From Methylobacillus sp. MM3 (lineage in GTDB: Bacteria > Pseudomonadota > Gammaproteobacteria > Burkholderiales > Methylophilaceae): a stretch of DNA of 64,000 nucleotides. Below, in pieces: positions 1 to 8,772 of the stretch. A program made the translations under genes and the position numbers. The DNA lies in NCBI RefSeq assembly GCF_001645185.1, contig NZ_LXTQ01000020.1:124001-188000 (forward strand), read 5' to 3'. The notes beneath the pieces were generated by a model. That model saw nothing but the letters and a program-made list of their open reading frames with translations, was not told where the DNA came from and made no database searches. How positions within the stretch are numbered: position 1 is the first letter of the stretch; the number at the start of each line of letters is the position of its first letter.

Positions 1-1054
1 CCAGGTTGGTTTGAGGAAGAAGAATTACAAATTCCTCACCACCCCATCGACAAACAGAATCACTTTCTCGCACTCGGGACTCCAAGGTTCTCGCAAGCAA
101 TAACAAGACCTCATCGCCTTTGCGGTGACCGTATTGGTCATTGATATTCTTGAAGAGGTCCGCATCAATCATCAGCATGCTGTAATTTTGACCGTAACGC
201 TCAGTCTGGGTATGGGCGCTTTGGACCAAGTGAAGAAACTGACGTCGATTCCACAGGCCGGTTAGCGGGTCTTGTAATGCTTGTTGCTGCAACTCCTGCT
301 CTAGACGCTTTTGTTCGGTGATGTCATGAATGATGCCGAGCATCAGTCGCTTACCATTCAGTATCACGGGGCTGGCATAGGTCTGAACGTATCGCGTACT
401 TCCATCAGACAATTTATGCATGAAGCTCAAAGGCTTATGGCCACCGGGAAGTTTTGCAACCTCATTCATGACGGGAAGGACATCCCGACCCATAACGTTG
501 ATTTCCCACGTATGTTTTTGGAGCATCTCTTCTGGGGGGTAGCCATAGAACCGGATTGCAGCCAGATTTGCGTCGACTATTCGTCCATCCTCTTCGGGGT
601 CGATAAGTAGCATTGGCGCGCTACTGGTTCGAAAAAATTGCTCATAGCAGATGTCATCAATGCAATTATCTTCCCGATGATACGACCGGCCAAAGCCGGA
701 GGTAAGCTCCGAGGAAGCTATTTCCGAACCAGTTATTCCTTCAACGACGATGACGGGTTCCTGCCCTTCCCACTGGGCTAAAGACAGGCGGCAACTCAGT
801 GGCTGGGTTATTCCTTCTTTTTGGACGGTCCAGATTTCGACGATTAACTCTTTTTTAGCCAGGGCGCACAGATAGGCGTCGAGCTGAGTCTGAGAGCGTG
901 CGGAAAAGCGACCATGACGCAGATGGCCCAGATTAAGCTCTACCGATAAATTCATAGCCGCTGAATTGGCAAAGAATATTTCCTGAGTTCTCGGCAAAAC
1001 CAGCCAGACAGGTGTGCTCAGGAGACTTAGTGCATCTAGTTGGGGCGCTTCCAT
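1..1054 (-). CDS. PAS-PAS-GGDEF diguanylate cyclase, C-terminus beyond window
   Basis: Reading the minus strand from the ATG at 1054 gives 351 codons that run off the left edge. Residues about 1-110 are a weak PAS-like segment and about 115-215 a clearer PAS domain (RIVDANLAAIRFYGY), closed by IIHDITEQKRLEQEL. A GGDEF domain then starts at DPLTGLWNRRQF and shows the active-site loop RWGGEEFVILL, so it should make cyclic di-GMP. No membrane segment or signal peptide is visible, so it is probably cytosolic. The frame is open to a stop at 1085-1087; the ATG at 1054 keeps the first PAS intact, though neither it nor the later ATG at 955 has a good ribosome site. A hand-counted line here is about 47% GC against about 62% in cobT, which suggests acquired DNA. 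Confidence 0.85.
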   Translation of the reverse strand, partial: MEAPQLDALSLLSTPVWLVLPRTQEIFFANSAAMNLSVELNLGHLRHGRFSARSQTQLDAYLCALAKKELIVEIWTVQKEGITQPLSCRLSLAQWEGQEPVIVVEGITGSEIASSELTSGFGRSYHREDNCIDDICYEQFFRTSSAPMLLIDPEEDGRIVDANLAAIRFYGYPPEEMLQKHTWEINVMGRDVLPVMNEVAKLPGGHKPLSFMHKLSDGSTRYVQTYASPVILNGKRLMLGIIHDITEQKRLEQELQQQALQDPLTGLWNRRQFLHLVQSAHTQTERYGQNYSMLMIDADLFKNINDQYGHRKGDEVLLLLARTLESRVRESDSVCRWGGEEFVILLPQTNL

Positions 1055-1175
1055 CGGGACTGAATGGTATTCGACACCAGCAGATTACCGTAATTTGGCG
1101 CTTCAGTCTCAGCCTACTCAAATTTCACTTAAAGAGGTTCTTCATCCCCCGATGGCAGACATCCAGATTGCGGTA

Positions 1176-1280
1176 CTACCGCTGATCGGCTTCCGATGGG
1201 AAGCCGGAGCGGAAGATGTCCTGGCCCTGGATGCGCAGGCGAAAGGCCCAGCCTTTGCCGTCCTGATGGGGGTTAGTCAT
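1176..1280 (-). pseudogene. Truncated N-terminus of a tyrosine-recombinase (phage-type) integrase
   Basis: A 34-codon minus-strand frame starts at ATG 1280 behind a strong ribosome site (AGGAGGT, six bases upstream) and stops at 1176. Its middle, GKGWAFRLRIQGQDIFRSGF, looks like the N-terminal beta-strand arm-binding region of integrases that use tRNA genes as targets. The catalytic domain is absent and the following sequence does not continue the family, so this is a stub. It lies 250 bp beyond the 3' end of tRNA-Phe, where an integrase of a tRNA-targeted element is expected. Recognition is by eye, without a database search. Confidence 0.6.
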
Positions 1281-1399
1281 GGCTCACCTCCTGGTTGGAG
1301 GCAGGGTAGGAAACAACGCGTGGGGTAAATTACAACATCACCACTCCTTTTTGTGGAGTCGCGTATCGCTTGGGAAAACGATTTTTCTCACAGTTTTTG

Positions 1400-1431
1400 G
1401 CGGTCAACCGAAAATATTTTCCGTTGACCGC
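1400..1431. repeat. 32-bp near-perfect dyad
   Basis: Arms GCGGTCAAC and GTTGACCGC flank a palindromic core GAAAATATTTTC, with one C/C mismatch on each side of the core. There is no following U-tract, so it does not look like an intrinsic terminator. It lies between the integrase stub and the tRNA-Phe terminator and could be a protein-binding or recombination site. Confidence 0.6.
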
Positions 1432-1475
1432 ATACAACCGCAAGGGTCACCGAGATGCGAGTGTCAGAATCCAAC

Positions 1476-1501
1476 AAAAAGCCCAACGCAGTGGTTGGGC
1501 T
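1476..1501 (-). terminator. Intrinsic terminator of tRNA-Phe
   Basis: On the minus strand the stem AGCCCAAC / GTTGGGCT (8 bp, six-base loop) is followed by TTTTG. It starts about 29 bp beyond the CCA end of the tRNA, the expected place for its terminator. Confidence 0.8.
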
Positions 1502-1529
1502 ATGTTGTTGATTCTACTGAATCGTATCC

Positions 1530-1605
1530 TGGTGGCCAGGGGCGGAATCGAACCGTCGACACGCGGATTTTCAATCCGCTGCTCTACCAACTGAGCTACC
1601 TGGCC
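1530..1605 (-). tRNA. tRNA-Phe (GAA)
   Basis: The 76-nt minus-strand sequence begins GGCCAGG and ends CCTGGCC-A-CCA, so CCA is genomically encoded. The anticodon arm is GCGGA-TTGAAAA-TCCGC with anticodon GAA at 1572-1570. The D-loop (AGCTCAGTTGGTAGAGC) and T-loop (GTTCGATTCC) match bacterial tRNAs. It has its own promoter and terminator, and an integrase stub lies downstream of its 3' end. Confidence 0.97.
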
Positions 1606-1641
1606 ACATCCTGCTACCCGGTGAGGGCGTCAGGAGGCGGG

Positions 1642-1669
1642 ATTATAGCAAACTCGCTGCGTCTGGCAA
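1642..1669 (-). promoter_or_regulatory. Sigma-70 type promoter of tRNA-Phe
   Basis: On the minus strand a TTGCCA box (1669-1664) and a consensus TATAAT (1647-1642) are spaced by 16 bp. Transcription would start near 1635, about 30 nt ahead of the mature tRNA. Confidence 0.75.
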
Positions 1670-1690
1670 AAGAATTTTCTTTCTACTCGT

Positions 1691-1719
1691 TTGACTCTGC
1701 CTGTTCGGTGGGGTACAAA
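1691..1719 (+). promoter_or_regulatory. Probable promoter of the cobT operon
   Basis: TTGACT (1691-1696) and TACAAA (1714-1719) are separated by 17 bp, and the cobT ATG follows 42 bp later. No cobalamin riboswitch is visible in the short interval to tRNA-Phe, so this operon appears not to be under direct B12 RNA control. Confidence 0.5.
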
Positions 1720-1761
1720 CCATTTTCACTATTTATCACCTCATGATTTTCGGATTTTCTC

Positions 1762-2814
1762 ATGCCTGTAGCGATCGATATTTCCATTAATCCACTTCCC
1801 GATGATATCAAGCGCCAATTGCAGTCGAAGGTTGACGGCAAGACCAAGCCGCTGGGCGCTCTTGGACGTCTGGAAAGACTGGCGCTGCAGGTTGGTCAGA
1901 TTCAAGGCACGCTATCGCCGAAACTGGTGAAGCCTGTGATGTTGGTGTTTGCCGGCGATCATGGTGTGGCGACGGCGGGAGTCAGCCCGTTTCCTCAGGA
2001 AGTGACGCGGCAGATGGTGCTCAATTTCCTTGGCGGCGGAGCAGCCATTAATGTTTTTGCGCGTCAGAACGGCATTGCGGTGCGCGTGGTGGATGCCGGC
2101 GTCAATTACGACTTCGGTGACGTCGAAGGTCTGATCGATGCCAAGATCGGTTTGGGCACGCGTAATTTTCTTGAAGGTGAGGCAATGACGCGCGAAGAAT
2201 GCGAAGCTGCTATTTCTCGCGGCGCAGTATTGGCCGCGCAGGAAATTGCTCAAGGCACCAACGTGCTGGGCTTTGGCGAAATGGGCATCGGCAATACTTC
2301 CTCGGCCGCCATCATCACCAGCAAAATTTGCGGTTTGCCTTTGGCGCAATGCGTCGGTCGCGGCACCGGGCTAGACGATGACGGTTTACAGAAGAAGCAA
2401 ACCCTCCTGGCTGAAGCTGTCGCCAGGCATGGCACAGCCATTGACCCACTGGATGTGCTGGCTGCCTTCGGCGGCTTTGAAATTGCGATGATGGCCGGCG
2501 CAATGTTGGGCGCGGCACAACGCGGCGCGTTGCTGCTGATCGATGGTTACATTGCAACCTCTGCGTTGTTGGTCGCGGCAAACCTGCAGCCTGCCATCAA
2601 GGATTACTGCGTCTTCGCGCATGAATCCGGCGAGCCGGGGCATGCACGACAACTGGCCTGGCTAGGTGTGGAGCCGCTGCTGTCTCTGGATATGCGGCTA
2701 GGTGAAGGCACCGGTGCGGCACTGGCCTATCCGCTGGTGCAAGCGGCGGTGAATTTCCTGAATGAAATGGCCTCGTTCGAGTCTGCCGGCGTGAGCGGCC
2801 GCAGCGAGCAATGA
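1762..2814 (+). CDS. cobT: Nicotinate-nucleotide-dimethylbenzimidazole phosphoribosyltransferase
   Basis: This 350-residue protein has the usual CobT length. It transfers phosphoribose from nicotinate mononucleotide to 5,6-dimethylbenzimidazole, giving alpha-ribazole phosphate for the lower ligand of cobalamin. The N-terminal [12 protein letters not shown] motif (about 30-41) and the C-terminal LGEGTGAAL loop are present; the glutamate of that loop (about residue 315) is the expected catalytic base. It is first in a tightly overlapping operon, its ATGA sharing four bases with cobS, followed by cobC, cbiA and bluB. Together with BluB downstream it indicates that the cell makes the dimethylbenzimidazole form of B12. 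Confidence 0.97.
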   Translation: MPVAIDISINPLPDDIKRQLQSKVDGKTKPLGALGRLERLALQVGQIQGTLSPKLVKPVMLVFAGDHGVATAGVSPFPQEVTRQMVLNFLGGGAAINVFARQNGIAVRVVDAGVNYDFGDVEGLIDAKIGLGTRNFLEGEAMTREECEAAISRGAVLAAQEIAQGTNVLGFGEMGIGNTSSAAIITSKICGLPLAQCVGRGTGLDDDGLQKKQTLLAEAVARHGTAIDPLDVLAAFGGFEIAMMAGAMLGAAQRGALLLIDGYIATSALLVAANLQPAIKDYCVFAHESGEPGHARQLAWLGVEPLLSLDMRLGEGTGAALAYPLVQAAVNFLNEMASFESAGVSGRSEQ

Positions 2815-3566
2815 AGCAGGAATTTCGGCTGTTTTTCACGGCCTTGATGTTTTTTACCCGCATTCCCTGTGCGCGATGGGCGGGCAGTAGCGAAGACGAC
2901 CTGAATCGCGCTTCCAGATATTTTCCTTTGGTTGGCGTCATCGTCGGGCTGGTGGCTGCATTGGTTTACCTGGCGGCAAAGCTTGTTTTTCCGCAGGAAG
3001 TGGCGGTACTCGCCAGCATAGCCGCGACCTTGTGGCTGACGGGGGCATTTCACGAGGATGGCCTGGCGGATGCAGCCGATGGGCTGGGTGGAGGCTGGGA
3101 GAAAGAGCAAGTGCTCACCATCATGCAGGATTCACGGCTCGGCAGTTATGGCGCATTGGCGATGATCATGGCCCTGCTCACCAAATTCCAGACACTAGCG
3201 CATTTGACGCCGGCAATGATTCCTGCAATTCTCATTGCCGGTCACGCATTCAGCCGTTTCTGCGCCGTGCTGGTGATTTCTACACAACAATATGTGCGCT
3301 CCAACGGCAAGGCCAAACCGCTTGCGACGCGGCTTTCGAAAGGCGGCCTGGCAGTCGCTGCGGTGGGTGGCTTGGCACCATTGGCATTGCTCTCGCCCAA
3401 CCTGCTTTGGGCGCTGGTGCCGGTGTCGCTGGTCTGGCTGTGGTTCAGCCGGATGCTGAAGCGCCGTTTGGGCGGCTATACCGGCGATTGTCTGGGCGCG
3501 ATGCAGCAATTGTGCGAGCTGGCGTTTTACCTGGGCGTACTGGGAGCGATGGGGGTGGCTGTCTGA
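2811..3566 (+). CDS. cobS: Adenosylcobinamide-GDP ribazoletransferase (cobalamin synthase)
   Basis: A 251-residue polytopic membrane protein that joins adenosylcobinamide-GDP to alpha-ribazole (or its phosphate), the nucleotide-loop closing step. The conserved acidic motif [11 protein letters not shown] (residues 81-91) is intact, and hydrophobic spans follow at about 40-58, 62-80, 110-130 and 175-245. Its start overlaps cobT by four bases (ATGA) and its stop overlaps the cobC start by one, so translation is probably coupled. The gene order cobT-cobS-cobC groups all activity on the lower-ligand side. Confidence 0.96.
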   Translation: MKQEFRLFFTALMFFTRIPCARWAGSSEDDLNRASRYFPLVGVIVGLVAALVYLAAKLVFPQEVAVLASIAATLWLTGAFHEDGLADAADGLGGGWEKEQVLTIMQDSRLGSYGALAMIMALLTKFQTLAHLTPAMIPAILIAGHAFSRFCAVLVISTQQYVRSNGKAKPLATRLSKGGLAVAAVGGLAPLALLSPNLLWALVPVSLVWLWFSRMLKRRLGGYTGDCLGAMQQLCELAFYLGVLGAMGVAV

Positions 3567-4132
3567 TGGAGCTTTACCTCGTGCGCCACACGACGCCCGC
3601 AATTCAGCCCGGTATTTGCTATGGGCATGCCGAGCTTGATTTGCACGCGGATGCTGACGACGAAATTGCCGCGGTGTGTGACAAATTGGCTGCCTTGCAA
3701 CCTGCCGGCTTCTACACCAGCCCATTATTGCGCTGCCGCCGCTTGGCCGCGGCACTGTCGTGGGGCGAGGCGCAGCAGGATGCGCGGCTCAAGGAATTGC
3801 ACTTCGGCGATTGGGAAATGCAGCGCTGGGATGCGATTCCGCGCGAGATTTTCGATTACTGGGCGCTGCGTTTTGTGGAGCACGCGCCGCCTGGCGGTGA
3901 GTCATTTCAGGCCTTGTATCAACGCGCCAGCGAGTTTTTTGCCGAGTGTGCCGAAAAGCATGCCGGTCAATCCGTCGTGGCGATTACCCACGCTGGCGTG
4001 ATTCGCGCCTTGCTGGCGCATGCGCTCAAGCTGCCACTGGAAAATGTCCCGGGTTTTCACCTGGATTTCGGCGGCGTGACCAAACTCATTGTGTCCGGAC
4101 CTCATATCAATGTCGCCTATGTCAATCGTTAA
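3566..4132 (+). CDS. cobC: Alpha-ribazole phosphatase, histidine phosphatase family
   Basis: A 188-residue histidine phosphatase. The phospho-accepting LVRH motif lies at residues 5-8 and the second catalytic histidine in THAG at 141-144; E77 in LKELHFGDWE is the likely proton donor. The family removes the 5'-phosphate from alpha-ribazole-P or cobalamin-5'-P, completing the nucleotide loop. The ATG at 3566 overlaps the cobS TGA, and the frame ends inside the start region of cbiA. Position between cobS and cbiA makes the cobalamin role much likelier than a general phosphoglycerate-mutase-like role. Confidence 0.9.
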   Translation: MELYLVRHTTPAIQPGICYGHAELDLHADADDEIAAVCDKLAALQPAGFYTSPLLRCRRLAAALSWGEAQQDARLKELHFGDWEMQRWDAIPREIFDYWALRFVEHAPPGGESFQALYQRASEFFAECAEKHAGQSVVAITHAGVIRALLAHALKLPLENVPGFHLDFGGVTKLIVSGPHINVAYVNR

Positions 4133-5405
4133 GTGTCCGGCGCTCCTGATCGCCGCGCCATCCTCCGGCTCAGGAAAAACCAGCGTTACGGCGGCATTGG
4201 CGCGCTATTTCACCCGTCGGGGCAAACGCGTCCGCGTGTTCAAGACCGGCCCGGACTTTATTGACCCGGGCGTGCTTGAGTGTGCTTCCGGCAATCCGGT
4301 TTATCAGCTCGACCTGTGGATGGTGGGAGAAGCGGAATGCCGTCGCCTGTTGGCCGAGGCTGCCCGAGAAGCTGACCTGATCCTGATCGAAGGCGTGATG
4401 GGCCTGTTCGATGGAACGCCCAGCAGCGCCGACCTGGCGCAGCATTTCGGCATTCCCGTTCTGGCAGTGATCGATGCTTCCGCGCAGGCGCAGACTTTCG
4501 GGGCGCTGGCGTTGGGGCTGGCGACGTACCGGCCACAACTGCCTTTCGCCGGCGTTCTTGCGAATCGCGTGGCGGGCTCCGGCCATGCCGATATGCTGAA
4601 ATCCAGCCTGCCGCCGGATTTACGCTGGTTCGGCTGGTTGCCGACAGAGCCCGATGCAGCGCTGCCGGAGCGCCATCTCGGGCTGGTCGGTGCCGCCGAG
4701 CAGCCGGATCTCGACGCCAAGCTGGACAAACTGGCCGAGGCTTTGATGATGAGTGAGAGTCCGCTGCCTGCCGCAGTCGTTTTTCCTGACTATCGGCCGG
4801 ACAGCCTGCCCCGTTTGTTGCAAGACACGCGCATCGCCATCGCTCGCGACCATGCATTTGCCTTCATTTATCGCGCCAATCTCGACCTGCTGGCCGCGAT
4901 GGGGGCGACACTGGAATTTTTCTCCCCGCTGACAGACAAGGTGTTGCCACGGGCGGATGCGTATTACTTCCCAGGCGGTTATCCCGAACTACATCTCGAT
5001 ACCCTGTCGAGCAACACGGGATTGCGTGATGACCTCTTGGCGGCGCAGGCGGCGGGCACGCCTATCTTGGCCGAATGCGGCGGCATGATGGCGATGTTCG
5101 AGGGGATTACCGATGCCGCAGGGCGGCGTGCGACCATGTGGGGTTTGTTGCCAGGCGAAGTGAAGATGCAAAAGCGCCTCGGCGGCCTGGGCCTGCAAGC
5201 GGCAGAATTGCCTGAGGGCACGCTGCGCGGTCACACTTTCCATTATTCAACGACGGAAACCGCGCTGCTGCCGCTGTCTCAAGCCGTCAAGCAATCCGGC
5301 AGCGAGGGCGAGGCGGTCTATCGCGTCGGCCGGCTCACCGCATCCTATCTGCACGCCTACTGGCCCTCCAACCCTGAAGCCACCGCGCGGCTGTTTCTGC
5401 GATGA
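4119..5405 (+). CDS. cbiA: Cobyrinate a,c-diamide synthase
   Basis: About 428 residues. It amidates the a and c side chains of cobyrinate (or hydrogenobyrinate), using glutamine and ATP. The N-terminal dethiobiotin-synthetase-like domain has the P-loop APSSGSGKTS (about 13-22); the C-terminal class-I-type glutaminase domain has LAECGGMMAM with the cysteine nucleophile and a late HTFHYS histidine region. Two starts are possible, ATG 4110 and ATG 4119; 4119 puts the P-loop at the family's usual distance. It overlaps cobC by 14 bases and bluB by four. As the earliest B12 step in the window, it implies that corrin-ring genes exist elsewhere or that cobyrinate-type precursors are salvaged. Confidence 0.94.
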   Translation: MSIVKCPALLIAAPSSGSGKTSVTAALARYFTRRGKRVRVFKTGPDFIDPGVLECASGNPVYQLDLWMVGEAECRRLLAEAAREADLILIEGVMGLFDGTPSSADLAQHFGIPVLAVIDASAQAQTFGALALGLATYRPQLPFAGVLANRVAGSGHADMLKSSLPPDLRWFGWLPTEPDAALPERHLGLVGAAEQPDLDAKLDKLAEALMMSESPLPAAVVFPDYRPDSLPRLLQDTRIAIARDHAFAFIYRANLDLLAAMGATLEFFSPLTDKVLPRADAYYFPGGYPELHLDTLSSNTGLRDDLLAAQAAGTPILAECGGMMAMFEGITDAAGRRATMWGLLPGEVKMQKRLGGLGLQAAELPEGTLRGHTFHYSTTETALLPLSQAVKQSGSEGEAVYRVGRLTASYLHAYWPSNPEATARLFLR

Positions 5406-6040
5406 GCGATTTCAACGAATCCGAAAAAGCCGCGATCTACCGCGTAATCGCTGAACGCCGCGACATGCGGCATTTTCTGCCCGACCCGGTGTCACCGGAG
5501 CTTCTAGCACGCCTGTTGCAGGCAGCGCATCTCGCGCCCAGCGTCGGTTATATGCAGCCGTGGCGCTTTATCCGCATCGCCGACCGCGCGCTGCGCCATC
5601 AAATCCATGCGTTGGTCGAAGCCGAGCGCATTGCTACTGCCTGCGCGCTGGCGGAGCGCGAAGACGAATTCATGCGCCTCAAGGTCGAAGGCATTCTGGA
5701 GTGCGGCGAATTGCTGGTGGTGGCCTTGGCTAACGGACGCGAGCAGCATGTATTCGGTCGCCGGACGCTGCCGGAAATGGATCTCGCGTCAGCCTCCTGC
5801 GCCATCCAGAATCTGTGGCTGGCCGCCCGCGCGGAAGGGCTGGGGATGGGCTGGGTGTCGTTGTTCGATCCTGCAAAACTGGCGCAATTACTGGAGATGC
5901 CGCCCGGCGCCAGCCCCATTGCAGTGCTGTGTCTCGGCTATGTCGAGGCGTTCTACCCGCGCCCGATGCTCGAAATGGAACACTGGGCCGACCGTATCCC
6001 GCTGGAAACACTGGTTTTCGAAGATCGCTGGAAGAACTGA
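5402..6040 (+). CDS. bluB: 5,6-dimethylbenzimidazole synthase
   Basis: A 212-residue flavin-destructase of the nitroreductase fold that fragments reduced FMN with oxygen to make 5,6-dimethylbenzimidazole. The N-terminal ERRDMRHF segment (about 18-25) and SVGYMQPWRF (about 47-56) are typical of BluB and distinguish it from ordinary nitroreductases; the later GLGMGWVSL segment belongs to the flavin pocket. It is the last gene of the cobT operon, overlapping cbiA by four bases. Oxygen dependence implies aerobic lower-ligand synthesis. Confidence 0.94.
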   Translation: MSDFNESEKAAIYRVIAERRDMRHFLPDPVSPELLARLLQAAHLAPSVGYMQPWRFIRIADRALRHQIHALVEAERIATACALAEREDEFMRLKVEGILECGELLVVALANGREQHVFGRRTLPEMDLASASCAIQNLWLAARAEGLGMGWVSLFDPAKLAQLLEMPPGASPIAVLCLGYVEAFYPRPMLEMEHWADRIPLETLVFEDRWKN

Positions 6041-6081
6041 TGTGTTGATTTTTTAATTGCTGTCAGCTTTCGGCCGGAAAA

Positions 6082-6885
6082 TTAAGGATTTTCCACTTGC
6101 CAATCGCGGATGAACCCGACGAGTGCGTCCAATCCATCGGTTAACGCTGCCGGGCCGGGCGACAGGATCAACGGCGATTTGATCTCGAATATTTGACCGT
6201 TTTGCACGGCGGGAATCGTTTCCCAGCCCGGTCGCGCCGCGACTTGCTCCGGGCGAAACTTCTTGCCGCACCAGGAGCCGATGATGATGTCTGGTTTGCG
6301 CTGCACGACTTCCATCGGGTCGGTGATGATGCGGTTACCGGCCAGAGATTGGGAAGACAGCTCCGGAAAGCTATCCTCGCCGCCTGCGATTTCGACGAGT
6401 TCCGACACCCAGCAGATGCCGGAAATCATCGGTTCGTCCCATTCCTCGAAATACACGCGTGGCTTGCGCGGCATATCGGCAGCCGCCGCGCGGATGGTCT
6501 CGACGCGTGCCGCGAGTTCATGTGCCAGCGCTTCGCCCTTGCCCGGCTCGCCGACCAGCGCGCCTAAAGTTGCGACCATGCGCAGGATGCCCTCTACGCT
6601 GCGATGATTGAACACGTACACCTCGACCCCAGCCTGGATCAGGTCGCGTGCGATGTCGCCCTGCAAATTGGAAAACCCCAGCACGAGATCCGGCTTGAGA
6701 TCGAGGATGGCTTCGGTCTTGGCGCTGGTGAACGCAGAAATCTTCGGTTTTTCCTTGCGCGCTTGCGGCGGGCGCACGGTGAAACCGGAAATGCCGACGA
6801 TGCGGTCCTGCTCGCCCAGCAAGTAAAGCGTTTCGGTCGTTTCTTCGGTGAGGCAGACAATGCGTTCGGGGTAGCGGATGGTCAT
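6082..6885 (-). CDS. BtuF-like periplasmic-binding-fold protein without signal peptide
   Basis: A 267-residue protein of the metal-chelate/cobalamin substrate-binding fold. It starts MTIRYPERIVCLTEETTETL, already in the first strand of the fold, with no hydrophobic signal sequence or lipobox. LKPDLVLGFSNLQ and RKPDIIIGSWCGKKF are typical of the family's two lobes. It overlaps cobD by four bases and no btuC or btuD permease or ATPase gene is adjacent. Known relatives with signal peptides deliver B12 to BtuCD; a cytoplasmic corrinoid-binding or chaperone role is only an inference here. A missed upstream start is unlikely because the frame begins inside cobD. Confidence 0.8.
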   Translation of the reverse strand: MTIRYPERIVCLTEETTETLYLLGEQDRIVGISGFTVRPPQARKEKPKISAFTSAKTEAILDLKPDLVLGFSNLQGDIARDLIQAGVEVYVFNHRSVEGILRMVATLGALVGEPGKGEALAHELAARVETIRAAAADMPRKPRVYFEEWDEPMISGICWVSELVEIAGGEDSFPELSSQSLAGNRIITDPMEVVQRKPDIIIGSWCGKKFRPEQVAARPGWETIPAVQNGQIFEIKSPLILSPGPAALTDGLDALVGFIRDWQVENP

Positions 6886-7850
6886 GGCAGCAGATAGTCC
6901 AGTTTTGCCCAGGCGCGCTCGTCGGCGGGAAGGCCGAAGCGCAGGCTGGAGGTTTCGGTAAACAGGCGGGTAAGGATGCCGAGGCGCGCGAGTTGGCTGT
7001 GAATTTCTGCTGCCTCAGACGTCTGCACCCACTGAAACAGGGCTGTTCCCCCGTCCGGTTTCAGGCCGTGGCGGGTGAGCAATTCGGCGAGCTGATGGCT
7101 TTGCCCTTTAAGCCAGAGCCGTTGTTCCGCCTGCCATTCTAGGTTAGCGAGTGCTCGCTGCGTTACCCAGCGTGTCGGGTTGGCCACGCTCCAAGGCCCG
7201 AGCTTCTCGTGCAAGTTTTTCAGCAGCGCATCCCAAGCTAGAACAAAGCCGGCGCGTATGCCGGCCAGTCCGAAGAACTTGCCGAGTGAGCGCAGGATAA
7301 TCAGATTCGGTAATCCGGCATGCGCCGCCAGGCTGTATTCCGGCGTGGCGTCCATGAAAGCTTCGTCCACGATCAGCCAGCCGCCGCGCGCCGCGAGTTC
7401 GGCATGCCATTCCAGCAGTGCCGGAGCGGCAATCAGTCGGCCCGTAGGGTTGTTGGGATTCGCCAGCACCAGCACGTCCAGGACCATGCCGGGTTCGTAA
7501 TTCAGGATGATTTCTACTGCATGGCCGGCCTGCCGCCATGCGTGGGCATGCTCGGCGTAAGTCGGACTCAGGATGCCGACGCGGCAGGAAGGACGCAGCC
7601 ATGGCAATGCCTGGATCGCCGCCTGTGAACCGGCACAAGGCAGCAGATGTGTCGTCCCATAGTAATTGGCTGCCGCCGGCAACAGGCCATCCTCGTCTTC
7701 CGGCAAGCGCAGCCAGCATTCGGGCGGGATAGGTGGCACCGGATAGCCGATGGGATGAATGCCGGTGGAAAGATCCACCCACTTGTCGAGCGGGATGCCA
7801 TGTTCGCGCGCAGCTGCGGCCAGTTTTCCGCCGTGTTCAAGCATGAACAA
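6882..7850 (-). CDS. cobD: Threonine-phosphate decarboxylase-like PLP aminotransferase
   Basis: A 322-residue fold-type I PLP enzyme that makes (R)-1-amino-2-propanol phosphate from L-threonine phosphate for the cobinamide side arm (called CobD in Salmonella, CobC in some species). NPNNPTG lies at 131-137, a VDEAF aspartate at about 162, and the PLP lysine is K191 in SLGKFFGLAGIRAGF. It lies between cbiB, which uses its product, and the BtuF-like gene, overlapping them by 14 and four bases. Histidinol-phosphate aminotransferase is the closest alternative family, but the context decides. Confidence 0.93.
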   Translation of the reverse strand: MFMLEHGGKLAAAAREHGIPLDKWVDLSTGIHPIGYPVPPIPPECWLRLPEDEDGLLPAAANYYGTTHLLPCAGSQAAIQALPWLRPSCRVGILSPTYAEHAHAWRQAGHAVEIILNYEPGMVLDVLVLANPNNPTGRLIAAPALLEWHAELAARGGWLIVDEAFMDATPEYSLAAHAGLPNLIILRSLGKFFGLAGIRAGFVLAWDALLKNLHEKLGPWSVANPTRWVTQRALANLEWQAEQRLWLKGQSHQLAELLTRHGLKPDGGTALFQWVQTSEAAEIHSQLARLGILTRLFTETSSLRFGLPADERAWAKLDYLLP

Positions 7851-8772
7851 ACACTCCGGCGATCAAGGCAAGTGCCAGCCAGAGGTAAACGCCGTGTCTG
7901 ACCAACTTTAAGGCGCGTTCGATATCGCCTGCCTGCGGAGCTTCGCCTACACCAAGTTCTGGGCGCTGATGCCATTCACCGTGGTAGCGCGCCGGACCGC
8001 CGAGCTTGACGCCCAATGCGCCCGCTCCGGCCGACATCACTGGCCCGGCGTTGGGGCTGTCCCATGCCGGGGCCTGTTTTTGCCAGCAGGCAAGCGCGAG
8101 GCGAGCCTTGCCCAGCACGGCATAGGTCAGGGCCGTCAGTCGCGCCGGGATGTAGTCCAATACATCGTCCAGCCGCGCTGCCGCCCAACCGTACATCAGG
8201 AAACGTTCGTTCTTGTAGCCCCACATCGCATCCAGCGTGTTGGCGAAACGGAACAGCAGCGCACCCGCGCCGCCGAAGATGAAAAACCAGAACAGCGCGC
8301 CGAACACGCCGTCGTTGCCGTTTTCCAGCACCGATTCCACGGTGGCCGGGATCGGGTCGATGGCGGAGGAGTCGCGGCTGACCATGTACGAGGCGGCCGT
8401 GCGCGCTTGCACTTCGTCGCCGGCCTGCAAGGCGCTCGATACGGCGCGTGCATGTTCGTGCAGGCTGCGATGGCCGATGGCGAAACAGAGCAGCAACACA
8501 TCCACGACCGGGCCGATGCCGGGCAAGCGACACAGCCAGAAAGCGGCCGCGCCGAAAGGGATCAGCAGCAACGCTACGCCCACGACGCCAAAAAGCCGTG
8601 TGGCAGATTTCGCGCGACGCGATTCCGGATTGAGCCACGCGGCGACGGCGTTGGCCAGCCGGCCGAACCCCACCAGCGGATGCCAGCGGCGCGGCTCTCC
8701 CAGCAGGTGATCGAGCGCCACGGCGGCCACGGCCAGCAGCGGGGTTATGGGATAATGCAAGGATGAAATCAT
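7837..8772 (-). CDS. cbiB: Adenosylcobinamide-phosphate synthase, membrane protein
   Basis: 311 residues with several hydrophobic spans (about 10-25, 60-80, 85-100, 150-175 and at the C-terminus). CbiB attaches the aminopropanol moiety to adenosylcobyric acid. Typical segments include [18 protein letters not shown] near the start, [16 protein letters not shown] in the middle and PARLTALTY further on. Its ATG at 8772-8770 lies inside the start of divergent cobQ, a ten-base head-to-head overlap; no ribosome site is evident, and a downstream TTG at about residue 5 is a possible alternative. Transcript order is cbiB-cobD-BtuF-like. Confidence 0.93.
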   Translation of the reverse strand: MISSLHYPITPLLAVAAVALDHLLGEPRRWHPLVGFGRLANAVAAWLNPESRRAKSATRLFGVVGVALLLIPFGAAAFWLCRLPGIGPVVDVLLLCFAIGHRSLHEHARAVSSALQAGDEVQARTAASYMVSRDSSAIDPIPATVESVLENGNDGVFGALFWFFIFGGAGALLFRFANTLDAMWGYKNERFLMYGWAAARLDDVLDYIPARLTALTYAVLGKARLALACWQKQAPAWDSPNAGPVMSAGAGALGVKLGGPARYHGEWHQRPELGVGEAPQAGDIERALKLVRHGVYLWLALALIAGVFVHA

